A stretch of DNA of 42,436 bases from a virus. Shown one piece after another: positions 1 through 6,141 of the stretch (its first letter is position 1; every line of letters begins with the position of its first letter). The stretch is taken from positions 1-42,436 of the IMG/VR virus record IMGVR_UViG_3300020733_000027. The stretch is one strand, 5' to 3'. A program made the translations under genes and the position numbers. The notes beneath the pieces are model-generated. The model did no database searches and was not told the DNA's origin. It saw only the letters and a program-made list of their open reading frames with translations.

Positions 1-167
1 AGCTTCATGATCCTTTCGATCTCTTTGGCAGCTTGATCGCAACCACCCGGTTCACTGATACGCTTTTCCAGCATGACTTCATAGAGGTTCCACAGATTCT
101 GTAGATACTGATTACCCCCTGTGTAGGGCTGGGTCCATTTGATAGTGTATAGATATTCAGGTTTCAT
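1..167 (-). CDS. Hypothetical protein, 5' part only (runs off the left edge)
   Basis: The frame opens with ATG at 167, overlapping the TGA of the upstream 44-residue gene (ATGA junction), and stays open to the window edge for 55 codons. It begins MKPEYLYTIKWTQPYTGG and is rich in aromatic and charged residues (NLWNLYEVMLEK), so it looks like a soluble protein. I do not recognise a family. It is the fourth gene of a coupled minus-strand operon starting at 911, which supports it being real. The C-terminus lies outside the window, so length and function are unknown. Confidence 0.6.
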   Translation of the reverse strand, partial: MKPEYLYTIKWTQPYTGGNQYLQNLWNLYEVMLEKRISEPGGCDQAAKEIERIMK

Positions 168-298
168 CTTTTGGCTACGCTCTTTGCGGCTGGTCTCCTG
201 ACTACGGGAGTAGCCAGCTGTTGTTTCATTTTTTCAAACTTTTTCCTACGAGCCAAGCTGGCCTGTGCTCGCTTGATCTGTTCTAGTATCTTTTTCAT
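164..298 (-). CDS. Small basic protein (44 aa)
   Basis: Translation from ATG at 298 gives 44 residues, starting MKKILEQIKRAQASLARRKK and ending in a proline/arginine-rich tail (VVRRPAAKSVAKR). The ATG overlaps the stop of the upstream zinc-ribbon gene and its own stop overlaps the next start, so it is translationally coupled on both sides. The upstream in-frame extension to 355 lies inside the neighbouring gene and is unlikely to be used. The high Lys/Arg content suggests nucleic-acid binding, but that is inference; no domain is recognised. Confidence 0.6.
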   Translation of the reverse strand: MKKILEQIKRAQASLARRKKFEKMKQQLATPVVRRPAAKSVAKR

Positions 299-558
299 AG
301 TGAACCCACATGCTTGATCAATTTGAACAGGTCCTTTTTGTGCTTGGGAGCCCACAGACGCCCTTCTTTGCCACAGGCTTCATCACTCATGCGAGCAATG
401 GTACAGGCTTTATAGTAGGCCTTTTCTCTAGTGGGACCCGTAACTGGATCTATTTTGATTCTGGCTGGCACCAAGGCCTGCCCACAGGTCCATGTGTAGA
501 GCCTAAATGGGTTCCATTTGGCGTGTTTACAATCTCGACATAGTACAGTTTCACTCAT
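295..558 (-). CDS. Small zinc-ribbon-like protein (87 aa)
   Basis: The chosen ATG at 558 overlaps the stop of the upstream SWIM gene. The protein starts MSETVLCRDCKHAKWNPF and continues with TWTCGQAL, YYKACTIARM and SDEACGKEGRLW. The CxxC pair followed by spaced single cysteines suggests a structural zinc site. The tail 'ACGKEGRLWAPK' is a pattern I have seen in small phage and proteobacterial proteins of unknown function. Cys-rich small proteins like this often bind nucleic acid or another protein, but nothing here shows which. Confidence 0.7.
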   Translation of the reverse strand: MSETVLCRDCKHAKWNPFRLYTWTCGQALVPARIKIDPVTGPTREKAYYKACTIARMSDEACGKEGRLWAPKHKKDLFKLIKHVGSL

Positions 559-911
559 AGGATCTCCAATTCTTTTACATGTTTGCACGAGCCACGATAG
601 GTGTATCCTGGGCAGGTACAGGTTCGATCATCTACATTGAGGTAATACTTATTGCCCCGACTACCCTCAATTTCACGAACTTCACTTTGTTGCTCAATAA
701 CAACACTTGGTACGTGCTCAAATGGATTGGGCTCTACCAGTTCAAACTTGCGTCCTGAACGTGATATAGTGATGGGCTTTTTAAAGTAAAAGGGTACGAT
801 AGTTTGGCTACGGATATAGGCAATCATACGATCGCCCTCTAGCAGATAAGTGTGATTAATAGTGTCGGGTGCATCTACCCACTCTGTGATTTCTCTGTAT
901 GCTTGACTCAT
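555..911 (-). CDS. SWIM-type zinc-finger protein (118 aa)
   Basis: First gene of the leftmost minus-strand operon. The C-terminus reads YYLNVDDRTCTCPGYTYRGSCKH, which fits the SWIM zinc-finger pattern CxC...CxH; this fold binds DNA or protein in other contexts. The N-terminal 80 residues (YREITEWVDAPDTINHTYLL...) contain a short beta-rich region resembling the KTSYFS-type domain found in phage proteins that place a test value beside a SWIM finger, but I am not sure of that. A good sigma70-type promoter lies 34 bp upstream. Function unknown; a regulatory or host-binding early protein is plausible. Confidence 0.75.
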   Translation of the reverse strand: MSQAYREITEWVDAPDTINHTYLLEGDRMIAYIRSQTIVPFYFKKPITISRSGRKFELVEPNPFEHVPSVVIEQQSEVREIEGSRGNKYYLNVDDRTCTCPGYTYRGSCKHVKELEIL

Positions 912-944
912 AATGGCCTTTCAAGGTTGCCTAATATATCTACA

Positions 945-973
945 ATTATACATGAATTTAGAAAGCGTGTCAA
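945..973 (-). promoter_or_regulatory. Sigma70-type promoter for the leftmost minus operon
   Basis: On the minus strand TTGACA (968-973), a 17-bp spacer, then TATAAT (945-950). It matches the consensus in both hexamers and lies 34 bp upstream of the ATG at 911. It lacks the AAGGAGCGAA leader of the plus-strand early genes. Confidence 0.85.
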
Positions 974-1102
974 GAGCAGGAATTAGCCAAAAGAGCCTGA
1001 AAGGTGGCGGCGCGGTAGGTTCCTACCCGCGAAGCGGAACGCAAAATTTTATAGCCGTGAAACGGCAGCGGTAGGAATCCGAGCGACTCAGTATTAACCA
1101 TT

Positions 1103-1110
1103 ACTAAATA
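1103..1110 (+). promoter_or_regulatory. T4-type late promoter box (ACTAAATA)
   Basis: ACTAAATA ends five bases before the ATG at 1116. It differs from the T4 late consensus TATAAATA at the first two positions. If initiation occurs about six bases downstream, as in T4, the transcript would start at or next to the start codon. Confidence 0.45.
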
Positions 1111-1115
1111 CTCAC

Positions 1116-1286
1116 ATGAAGCCAGCCTTTATAATAGTTCTCGCACTCACACTCGAAGCCTGCGGTCACATACCAGAAGTGTGCCAGCAGGGAGTTCCTA
1201 CCACTCGAGCCTGTTTTAGCGCACTAGGTGACGCACACTCATTTAGTGTCGGGCCCTTTACCCTAGTAGAACACAAGTTTAACTAG
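1116..1286 (+). CDS. Small secreted or lipoprotein-like protein (56 aa)
   Basis: An open frame from ATG 1116 to TAG 1284-1286. The N-terminus MKPAFIIVLALTLEAC is a plausible signal peptide: a lysine, a hydrophobic core, then a Leu-x-Ala-Cys lipobox-like end. The mature part contains two further cysteines (VCQQG, RACFS). A late-promoter-like box abuts the start. No Shine-Dalgarno sequence is visible. It could be a lysis accessory or outer-membrane lipoprotein, as many phages encode, but the sequence does not prove a role. The -2 glutamate is unusual for a lipobox. Confidence 0.45.
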   Translation: MKPAFIIVLALTLEACGHIPEVCQQGVPTTRACFSALGDAHSFSVGPFTLVEHKFN

Positions 1287-1363
1287 ACTATCATATAAAT
1301 CACGCTGGTTCGCTACCTGTGCAGGCATGCCCCGGCAGCTCCCAGGCATTAACTGAATCTCAC

Positions 1364-1371
1364 TATAAATA
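1364..1371 (+). promoter_or_regulatory. T4-type late promoter (TATAAATA)
   Basis: An exact T4 late box (TATAAATA) 27 bp upstream of the ATG at 1399. Late T4-type promoters are read by a sigma factor like gp55 and lack a -35 element; none is seen here. Confidence 0.7.
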
Positions 1372-1398
1372 CATGATAACACTAGGACTTGAACACTT

Positions 1399-1680
1399 AT
1401 GAACACTAACTCACAACTTATAGAAGCTTGGACAGTATGGGCTTATTCACCCTCACTTAATCAAGAGATTCGTCAATTTAATCTAGAAGGTAACTCGACT
1501 GGTAGTTTCACAAGCCAACAGGAAGCAGAACAGTGGGCGCGAGCATTTGCCTACTCTCTAGGTGATCGTGACTACATGCGAGCACTGGATTGGCAAGCAC
1601 GTGTTAAGTTTGAGCAGTTGGGCGCTGACACTTTTGTTATAAGCCAAAACTCAATTATTACTCGTGAACAACTCAGTTAA
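1399..1680 (+). CDS. Hypothetical late protein (93 aa)
   Basis: ATG start with AGGA about 12 bases upstream and an exact late promoter further up. The product is a soluble-looking protein with Trp/Tyr-rich N-terminus (EAWTVWAYSPSLNQEIRQF), a central QQEAEQWARAFAYSL segment and a beta-like C-terminus. The central 'T-S-Q-Q-E-A-E-Q-W-A' resembles the 'sxxeAexwA' helices of small phage proteins that repeat in virion-associated polypeptides, including the C-terminal part of the 548-residue protein in this window (SQQAAEQWASKYNAEL). No family recognised. Confidence 0.75.
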   Translation: MNTNSQLIEAWTVWAYSPSLNQEIRQFNLEGNSTGSFTSQQEAEQWARAFAYSLGDRDYMRALDWQARVKFEQLGADTFVISQNSIITREQLS

Positions 1681-1774
1681 ACACAGAAGTTTACTAGCGA
1701 TTCTACTGGAAGTCATAGTAGTAGAAATCGTATTAATACTAGTATATCTATGGATCGAATCATGGGTTTACTAG
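1664..1774 (+). CDS. Possible single-pass membrane peptide (36 aa)
   Basis: A GTG-started frame overlapping the last six codons of the upstream gene in the +1 frame. After a short basic N-terminus (NNSVKHRS) comes one hydrophobic stretch (LLAILLEVIVVEIVLILVYL) and a Trp-containing end. The length and charge layout fit an inner-membrane peptide, although two glutamates lie inside the segment. No Shine-Dalgarno sequence is visible; expression would depend on coupling. Short, and therefore uncertain. Confidence 0.35.
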   Translation: MNNSVKHRSLLAILLEVIVVEIVLILVYLWIESWVY

Positions 1775-2123
1775 TGTTTATCTGCAGACTAGCAGTCATA
1801 CTAGTACTAGCCTAGACTAAAACCCACTCTAGGACACAGACAGCTAGATATATCATAGCTAGCCATGTGACTATGAGCCAAAACCAATCCTTGTTATCCA
1901 TGGCGTCGGACTAGCCAATTGACTATGACTACACTGCCTATAAGATAGCTAACCATGAGTAAGTGTGCAGACAGTGAGCACGTTTTAGTTAGTAAGAGAT
2001 AGAGTGTGTGCATGATATCTTTATAGTATCTCAATAATGATCGCTATCGGCTTTGCTTCGCGCCGCCTGCGCTGAGCCGGAACAGTTTATTACTCCACAA
2101 TTAGTATATAATTACTCTACACT

Positions 2124-2403
2124 TAGGCCCCGCTGTAGTAAGGCTACAGCTGGGTTACTTCGTAATGCTTATTTCTTACTTGAGTATCGATCAATTAAGA
2201 CAACTGCCACGGTGCATATCACAATGACTAGAGCTATGAAGACGGATAGTTCAAGGGTTGAAAACAAGCGCATAGGACAACTATACTACGGATGCTAGGG
2301 CTGTGCAAGCGATTTGGCTAGATTGATCGGTCAGTATATACTAGTATAGGCCCCGCTGTAGGCGCATACATGTATAGGGGATAGCTAGCGTAGGCCCCGC
2401 TGT
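2124..2403 (+). repeat. Three direct copies of TAGGCCCCGCTGT
   Basis: Copies start at 2124, 2347 and 2391; the first two extend by one further A. The spacing is irregular (223 and 44 bp). They are outside any supported gene. Confidence 0.75.
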
Positions 2404-2510
2404 TAGGGGTATGTATTTTAGCTATGCCTCTCTGCCAGACGGTTCAGAATTCTAGATATCCTAGTAGACCCTAGACCCAACCAGGATAATGAGTCACTAG
2501 CCCATTCTTG

Positions 2511-2628
2511 TCACACTTTGTCACACAATTCCACACAGTTTGGGCTCTTTTCTCCTGAGTTTTCACACTTTTCCTAATCTAGATCATGGTTTATCACACT
2601 AGTTCACACTAGTTCACTGTATTCACAC
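2511..2628 (+). repeat. Iteron-like TCACAC cluster
   Basis: TCACAC or one-base variants start at 2511, 2521, 2531, 2563, 2594, 2604, 2614 and 2623, all in the same orientation. Two runs are spaced by 9-10 bp, about one helical turn. Three copies are part of a longer TnACACTAG unit. Confidence 0.6.
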
Positions 2629-2674
2629 TAGCCCACGGTTTTAATCCGTCTAACTACCTAAAGGAGCAGGAACC

Positions 2675-2682
2675 GCTAAGTA
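2675..2682 (+). promoter_or_regulatory. Late-promoter-like box GCTAAGTA
   Basis: GCTAAGTACTAG has the same form as the boxes before the genes at 14604 and 18219. It lies 22 bp upstream of ATG 2705, with AAGGGAG as ribosome-binding site in between. Confidence 0.5.
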
Positions 2683-2704
2683 CTAGTATAAGGGAGTGCT
2701 CACT

Positions 2705-2917
2705 ATGCAACCTAACTATATAGTTCCTATAGCACATGTCCGTATAGCTAATACTGACACTAATGTCTATGTAAGTATCTCGATGCAGAGTCGCAATATA
2801 CATGTCTTCAAGTACTCGGAGGATCTAAGCATATGTGAGTTTGAAGTCTGTGACGATCAATCGGAAGCTGCTAGATTTATGGAATTACCTTTATCACAGC
2901 CAAAGGGCTATAGGTAA
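2705..2917 (+). CDS. Hypothetical protein (70 aa)
   Basis: ATG 2705 is preferred over GTG 2696 because AAGGGAG ends eight bases upstream of the ATG and overlaps the GTG. The protein is a small beta-rich polypeptide (NYIVPIAHVRIANTDTNVYV) with an acidic centre and a C-terminal LPLSQPKGYR. No family recognised. It is preceded by a late-type box, so it may be a late gene placed at the border of the early region. Confidence 0.6.
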   Translation: MQPNYIVPIAHVRIANTDTNVYVSISMQSRNIHVFKYSEDLSICEFEVCDDQSEAARFMELPLSQPKGYR

Positions 2918-3097
2918 GAATCGGTCTAGTTTGGGCTAGTCCGGGAGTGTTGCTCAAAATACAGACCAAAAGAGTTAGCGAGCACTGACTTACACTCAAG
3001 TTGGTAAGTGTTTACTAACCGAGAATCCTTCAGGCACTCTCCACGTCCACCCCGGAATTCTAGTCCTTCGACGCTATTGGCCTGCTCTGGGGGTTTC

Positions 3098-3149
3098 TTC
3101 GCTCCCCTTACTGTTTTAATAGTATAACACCATTTGGCTCGTTTGTCAA
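3098..3149 (-). promoter_or_regulatory. Inverted early promoter and leader with no clear gene
   Basis: On the minus strand TTGACA (3144-3149), 17 bp, TATACT (3121-3126), then a leader with AAGGGGAGCGAA (about 3098-3109). This is the same cassette as on the plus strand, including GGTGT before the -10. No ATG follows the leader at usual spacing, so it drives a non-coding transcript or is the remnant of a lost gene. Confidence 0.7.
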
Positions 3150-3183
3150 TAACCCTATAGAGACCAGTGTTGTTTTTAGACAC

Positions 3184-3212
3184 TTGACATCTGGTCCGTT
3201 TGGCAGTATACT
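3184..3212 (+). promoter_or_regulatory. Early promoter for the gene at 3243
   Basis: TTGACA (3184-3189), 17-bp spacer with GTTTGG, TATACT (3207-3212). The leader ends AAGGAGCGAACT just before ATG. Confidence 0.9.
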
Positions 3213-3242
3213 ATAGGCTAGTTAATTAAGAAGGAGCGAACT

Positions 3243-3494
3243 ATGCTATTAGAAGACCAATTTTGCCGTACAGAGTTTGAAGGTAAGGTCTACGACACAC
3301 GTCACGGTGGGCCATTTGATCGTGGCTCTGCGGACTCGTGGTACTCCCGTCCTTGTAGCCCGCATATGTTCTTAGGTGGTAGCTATATGAGTGTAGAGAT
3401 CGGCGCTAGGGACATGACCCCTGAGCAGGTTGACGAGTATCTCGCTGGCTATCGTTATAACGAACAGCATGGCGGTAAGAAAGACTGGGATTAA
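3243..3494 (+). CDS. Conserved phage hypothetical protein (83 aa)
   Basis: Preceded by AAGGAGCGAACT and the early promoter. The middle reads HGGPFDRGSADSWYSRPCSPH, a motif (G-P-[FY]-D-R-G-x-A-D-x-[WY]-Y-x-R...P-H) that I recognise from small proteins in many tailed phages of proteobacteria, followed by an acidic MTPEQVDEYLAGY helix. The family has no known function to my knowledge. Monocistronic. Being early and small, it may act on the host, but that is inference from position only. Confidence 0.8.
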   Translation: MLLEDQFCRTEFEGKVYDTRHGGPFDRGSADSWYSRPCSPHMFLGGSYMSVEIGARDMTPEQVDEYLAGYRYNEQHGGKKDWD

Positions 3495-3503
3495 AACTAG
3501 GGG

Positions 3504-3532
3504 TTGACAAGCCCCCTTTTTGGCAGTATAAT
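3504..3532 (+). promoter_or_regulatory. Early promoter for the GP88-family operon
   Basis: TTGACA (3504-3509), 17-bp spacer ending TTTTTGGCAG, TATAAT (3527-3532). Leader carries AAGGAGCGAACC before GTG 3565. Confidence 0.9.
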
Positions 3533-3564
3533 ACTTACTTACATTAATAAACAAGGAGCGAACC

Positions 3565-4272
3565 GTGTTTAAACTATTATCAACAGCTAACCCCAAGATC
3601 CAGAAGGGTACCAAGCTGGGCTATCTTACATTCATACTTCACCTGGCACCTGCGGACTTGAGTGGCAAGGAAGTATGCCCCAAGCGAACAGCTGGGTGTA
3701 CCCAATCATGTCTCAATACAGCGGGTCGTGGCGGTATGTTCCGTAAGGGTGAGACTACCAATGCTATTCAAAAGGCTCGTATACGCAAGACCCAGTACTT
3801 TTTTCAGGATCGTGCGGCGTTCATGCTTGATCTAGCCTATGACATACAAAAGGCCGTCCGTTTTGCTGAAAAGCAAGGATTAATACCCGTGATCCGCTTG
3901 AATGGTACTAGTGACCTGTCGTGGGAAAAGTATGAAGTTCCAGTGTTCTGCACTCGCAACATCTTTGAGCTATTCCCTCGTGTACAGTTCTATGACTATA
4001 CCAAAGTACTAGGGCGCAAAGTAAAAGATATCCCAAACTATCATCTTACCTTTAGCCGTGCTGAATCTAACGAAAGCGATGTACTCTTAGCTCTTGCAGC
4101 CGGTATGAATGTTGCGGCAGTATACGATGAAATCCCCAAAGGTATGCACTCTGCGGATGAAACTGATCTGCGCTTCCTAGACCCTAAGGTAGGCTTGATT
4201 GGCTTGAAGGCCAAAGGCCGTGCTAAGAAGGACTCGTCAGGCTTCGTTATTCGTATCAAGGAGGTTGTATGA
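3565..4272 (+). CDS. GP88-family protein (235 aa)
   Basis: GTG start directly after AAGGAGCGAACC. The sequence carries the hallmarks of the phage 'gene product 88' family: LSTANPKIQKGTKLGY near the start, LHLAPADLSGKEVCP, a Cys cluster C38-x6-C45-x3-C49 followed by NTAGRGG, and the RLNGTSDLSWE segment near residue 113-122. The family occurs in actinophages and many uncultured phages; its biochemical role is not established. The invariant cysteines could bind metal or an Fe-S cluster, which is inference. First gene of a three-gene operon with ATGA overlaps. Confidence 0.85.
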   Translation: MFKLLSTANPKIQKGTKLGYLTFILHLAPADLSGKEVCPKRTAGCTQSCLNTAGRGGMFRKGETTNAIQKARIRKTQYFFQDRAAFMLDLAYDIQKAVRFAEKQGLIPVIRLNGTSDLSWEKYEVPVFCTRNIFELFPRVQFYDYTKVLGRKVKDIPNYHLTFSRAESNESDVLLALAAGMNVAAVYDEIPKGMHSADETDLRFLDPKVGLIGLKAKGRAKKDSSGFVIRIKEVV

Positions 4273-4595
4273 TAGAACCATTAACCCAGCGCCAGCAGGA
4301 TCTAATCGTTTCGAATGTACTCAAGGCCGTTAAGGATATCGAAGCACTGAACAAGACGGGCTACAATTTCCTATATCTAGCATCAGGGTTCATAGCCCAC
4401 TACAGCATCAACGGATTCAAAGGACATTACACGACCTATAGCCTGGAGAAAGATATACTAGATAATGCCCGTAGCAATATGTGGTTGAACTTTGGGCCCG
4501 GCGATCGTGACTATGCCTACTACAAGAGCAAGGCTGAAGTCTATCAGCGAGTCATCGCTGGCATTAATTATATGAGCCAAAAGGAGTACGCATGA
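4269..4595 (+). CDS. Hypothetical protein (108 aa)
   Basis: ATG overlaps the TGA of the GP88 gene (translational coupling), with AAGGAGG upstream. The product is a mixed alpha/beta soluble protein with many Tyr residues (GYNFLYLASGFIAHYSINGFKGHYTTYSL) and a helical C-terminus (YYKSKAEVYQRVIAGI). No catalytic motif or family recognised. Its stop overlaps the next start. Cotranscription with GP88 suggests a shared early task. Confidence 0.75.
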   Translation: MIEPLTQRQQDLIVSNVLKAVKDIEALNKTGYNFLYLASGFIAHYSINGFKGHYTTYSLEKDILDNARSNMWLNFGPGDRDYAYYKSKAEVYQRVIAGINYMSQKEYA

Positions 4596-4828
4596 TCACC
4601 TACTACAAGATTGAAAAGCTGATGGGCCTTACCAGTGAGGCTCTGATGCGGGCCCTGGCTAAGAACGGGCACTCAGACGTCATTAAGGAAAACAAGTTCC
4701 TGGGCATTACCAACGGTCGTCAGTTCTGTTATGAGATCCTCTACTGGGATCCCAAGTTCGGAGAAGACGCCTATACCAAGGTGTTCGTGGACTTGGATAC
4801 AGACGAGCAGCCCATAGCTGACTTCTAG
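4592..4828 (+). CDS. Hypothetical protein (78 aa)
   Basis: Third gene of the GP88 operon; ATG overlaps the previous stop, with AAGGAG nine bases upstream. It starts MITYYKIEKLMGLTSEALMRAL and then has two short beta-like segments (RQFCYEILYWDPKFGEDAY, KVFVDLDTDEQP). The N-terminal helix pair 'IEKLMGLTSEALMRALAKNGH' could be a small HTH-like unit, but the match is weak. The end abuts the next early promoter with almost no spacer. Confidence 0.7.
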   Translation: MITYYKIEKLMGLTSEALMRALAKNGHSDVIKENKFLGITNGRQFCYEILYWDPKFGEDAYTKVFVDLDTDEQPIADF

Positions 4829-4831
4829 GGG

Positions 4832-4860
4832 TTGACTTTTGGTTGATTTGATGTTATACT
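4832..4860 (+). promoter_or_regulatory. Early promoter for the membrane protein at 4890
   Basis: TTGACT (4832-4837), 17-bp spacer, TATACT (4855-4860) with TGT immediately before it (extended -10). The leader has AAGGCGAGG rather than the usual AAGGAGCGAA. Confidence 0.8.
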
Positions 4861-4889
4861 AATGTTATAGTGAAAAGGCGAGGTCGGTT

Positions 4890-5114
4890 TTGATTAATCA
4901 TATTTTACAGTGGGCGGGTACCGTCTGCTTCGTTACCATGTACTGCCTTATGAGCTTCTTTCCCGGGGCCTATCCGTGGAACATTGTAGCAGGCTTGGTA
5001 GGTAGTACTTTGTACTTGGCATGGTGCATCCGTGTGGCAAATAAGCCACAGACTATAGTTAATGCCGCGGGAATACTAGTATGCCTTATAGGGTTATTGA
5101 AGGCCTGGGGTTGA
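4890..5114 (+). CDS. Small integral membrane protein (74 aa)
   Basis: TTG start; the frame is closed upstream, and AAGGCGAGG sits at a usable distance. Three hydrophobic stretches are visible: about residues 7-24 (WAGTVCFVTMYCLMSFF), 28-47 (NIVAGLVGSTLYLAWCI) and 57-71 (NAAGILVCLIGLLKA), with positive charge in the second loop (RVANKPQ). Small membrane proteins of this size are common in T4-like phages and may alter the host envelope or exclude superinfection; which applies here is unknown. Confidence 0.75.
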   Translation: MINHILQWAGTVCFVTMYCLMSFFPGAYPWNIVAGLVGSTLYLAWCIRVANKPQTIVNAAGILVCLIGLLKAWG

Positions 5115-5139
5115 CATCTAGCCCGTTTGGTACTATACT
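5111..5139 (+). promoter_or_regulatory. Early promoter for genes 5184-5605
   Basis: TTGACA (5111-5116), 17-bp spacer with CGTTTGG, TATACT (5134-5139). The -35 overlaps the stop codon of the membrane protein gene. Confidence 0.9.
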
Positions 5140-5183
5140 ACGTATGTAGTTTAAATTGTTTAACTTAATAAGGAGCGAAACTT

Positions 5184-5387
5184 ATGGGTACACCGTTATA
5201 CATGGAGCTAGGCGAGGCTTGCCAAATCGTCACCCAATATGCAATCGATAACACTGGCGGTGATGTACTGGCCGGCCTTGAAGAGATGCAGATCTGCTAC
5301 GATGATCTAGACAAACCAGAACGTGTGGCCTACCAGATGTTCATGCGTGCAGGCCGTGAGATGTTCGCGCCCAAGGAGTCTGTATGA
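5184..5387 (+). CDS. Hypothetical acidic protein (67 aa)
   Basis: ATG follows AAGGAGCGAAACTT. The product is mostly helical and acidic (GLEEMQICYDDLDKPERVAYQMFMRAGREMF). No family recognised. Its stop overlaps the start of the next gene. Confidence 0.75.
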   Translation: MGTPLYMELGEACQIVTQYAIDNTGGDVLAGLEEMQICYDDLDKPERVAYQMFMRAGREMFAPKESV

Positions 5388-5605
5388 TCAAAATAAAGAC
5401 TGCTATCGTAGAAGGCCAGATCGTTGGCATTGGTGACTATGTCAGCTTCAAAAGTGATATCGAGCAGGGCGGTCGCATTGTCGACGTCAAGCGGACCTAT
5501 TCAGGTGTAGCCCTGGTCCTGCAGAGTGACTGTGGCTTTGAGGGTGCCTACATAGGCGGAGAAGAAATAACCACAGAGCTAGCCAGGGATTGTTGGCTCG
5601 GTTGA
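5384..5605 (+). CDS. Hypothetical beta-rich protein (73 aa)
   Basis: ATGA overlap with the previous gene and AAGGAG upstream. The sequence (IVEGQIVGIGDYVSFKSDIEQGGRIVDVKR...LVLQSDCGFEGAYIGGEE) resembles a small SH3-like or KOW-like barrel: a 'VGDYVSF...GRIVDV' pattern typical of short barrels that bind other proteins or nucleic acid. This is a fold-level impression, not an identification. The 3' end overlaps the next -35 box. Confidence 0.75.
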   Translation: MIKIKTAIVEGQIVGIGDYVSFKSDIEQGGRIVDVKRTYSGVALVLQSDCGFEGAYIGGEEITTELARDCWLG

Positions 5606-5630
5606 CATCTAGCCCATTTGGTGTTATACT
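5602..5630 (+). promoter_or_regulatory. Early promoter for genes 5660-6075
   Basis: TTGACA (5602-5607), 17-bp spacer with CATTTGG, TATACT (5625-5630) preceded by TGT. Confidence 0.9.
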
Positions 5631-5659
5631 TGTATTTTAGTTAGATAAGGAGCGAACTT

Positions 5660-5863
5660 ATGTACGATATCGTTAATAATCCAATTCCACGTTCAGGCCT
5701 CTGGGCTACACCTGGTTCCGAGCAAGAGCTCTACGACATGATTGAAGGCTGTACATCAAATGCCAACGAAAAGCGTCTAGCTTGGATCGGTGCTATGCTG
5801 GCGCTCAACTGGGCCAACAGTGAGGTCGAAGCTATCCTCAAGCGTGAGGTATTTGCACAATGA
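5660..5863 (+). CDS. Hypothetical protein (67 aa)
   Basis: ATG follows AAGGAGCGAACTT. The N-terminus is loop-like (MYDIVNNPIPRSGLWATPGSE), then helices (LYDMIEGCTSNANEKRLAWIGAMLALNWANSEVEAIL). Unknown function. Coupled to the next gene by an ATGA junction. Confidence 0.75.
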   Translation: MYDIVNNPIPRSGLWATPGSEQELYDMIEGCTSNANEKRLAWIGAMLALNWANSEVEAILKREVFAQ

Positions 5864-6075
5864 ACGACTATATGATGTATTCGGACAGGGGCAATGCCCT
5901 TGTCGACCGTGTAGTTAAAGAAGCACGGGTGCAGGGGTGGGACTGGCCTAAGACTCAACGACATCTCGCCCTGCTTGCCCGAGCCCATCCGCGTGTCGCA
6001 GGGGAAGCCAATGATACCGCCGTCCGAGAGGTAGTATATGAAAGCCTCGGATTCCACGAAGATTTTTATGCATAA
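5860..6075 (+). CDS. Hypothetical protein (71 aa)
   Basis: ATG overlaps the previous stop. A mainly helical small protein (NALVDRVVKEARVQGWDWPKT, HLALLARAHPRVAGEANDTAVREVVYESL). It ends six bases before the next early promoter. No family recognised; the open frame on the opposite strand here is a shadow. Confidence 0.7.
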   Translation: MNDYMMYSDRGNALVDRVVKEARVQGWDWPKTQRHLALLARAHPRVAGEANDTAVREVVYESLGFHEDFYA

Positions 6076-6080
6076 AGTGG

Positions 6081-6109
6081 TTGACATTTGAGCAGTTTGG
6101 TGCTATACT
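6081..6109 (+). promoter_or_regulatory. Early promoter for genes 6142-6904
   Basis: TTGACA (6081-6086), 17-bp spacer with AGTTTGG, TATACT (6104-6109) with TGC before it (extended -10). Best match to the consensus of this set. Confidence 0.92.
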
Positions 6110-6141
6110 ATTGTTTTAGTAATTAATAAGGAGCGAAACTT

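Larger units (their letters stand above)
1775..2674 (+). other. Non-coding CTAG-rich region, about 900 bp
   Basis: No convincing gene on either strand. The DNA is very rich in CTAG, carries three copies of TAGGCCCCGCTGT and a cluster of TCACAC motifs (listed separately), and a GC-rich inverted segment near 2048-2085. It separates the late genes on the left from the next late-type promoter. It may hold an origin, a packaging or recombination site, or untranslated RNA; the sequence alone does not decide. Confidence 0.6.

Noticed and set aside
14-160. A possible rightward promoter or origin at the left edge
   Set aside because: No sigma70 or late box in a sensible place; region is coding on the minus strand.
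310-543. 77-aa plus-strand frame opposite the zinc-ribbon gene
   Set aside because: Shadow of the minus-strand gene, which has Cys motifs and coupled starts.
2053-2298. 81-aa frame with TTG start in the repeat region
   Set aside because: No ribosome-binding site, contains part of the direct-repeat DNA, composition unlike other genes; treated as chance.
2010-2440. CRISPR array or tRNA-like elements
   Set aside because: Repeats are few, unevenly spaced and not separated by spacers of uniform size; no cloverleaf forms.
2926-3183. 85-aa minus-strand frame
   Set aside because: It contains the inverted early promoter and leader inside the coding sequence, and its GTG has no Shine-Dalgarno sequence. 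More likely non-coding.
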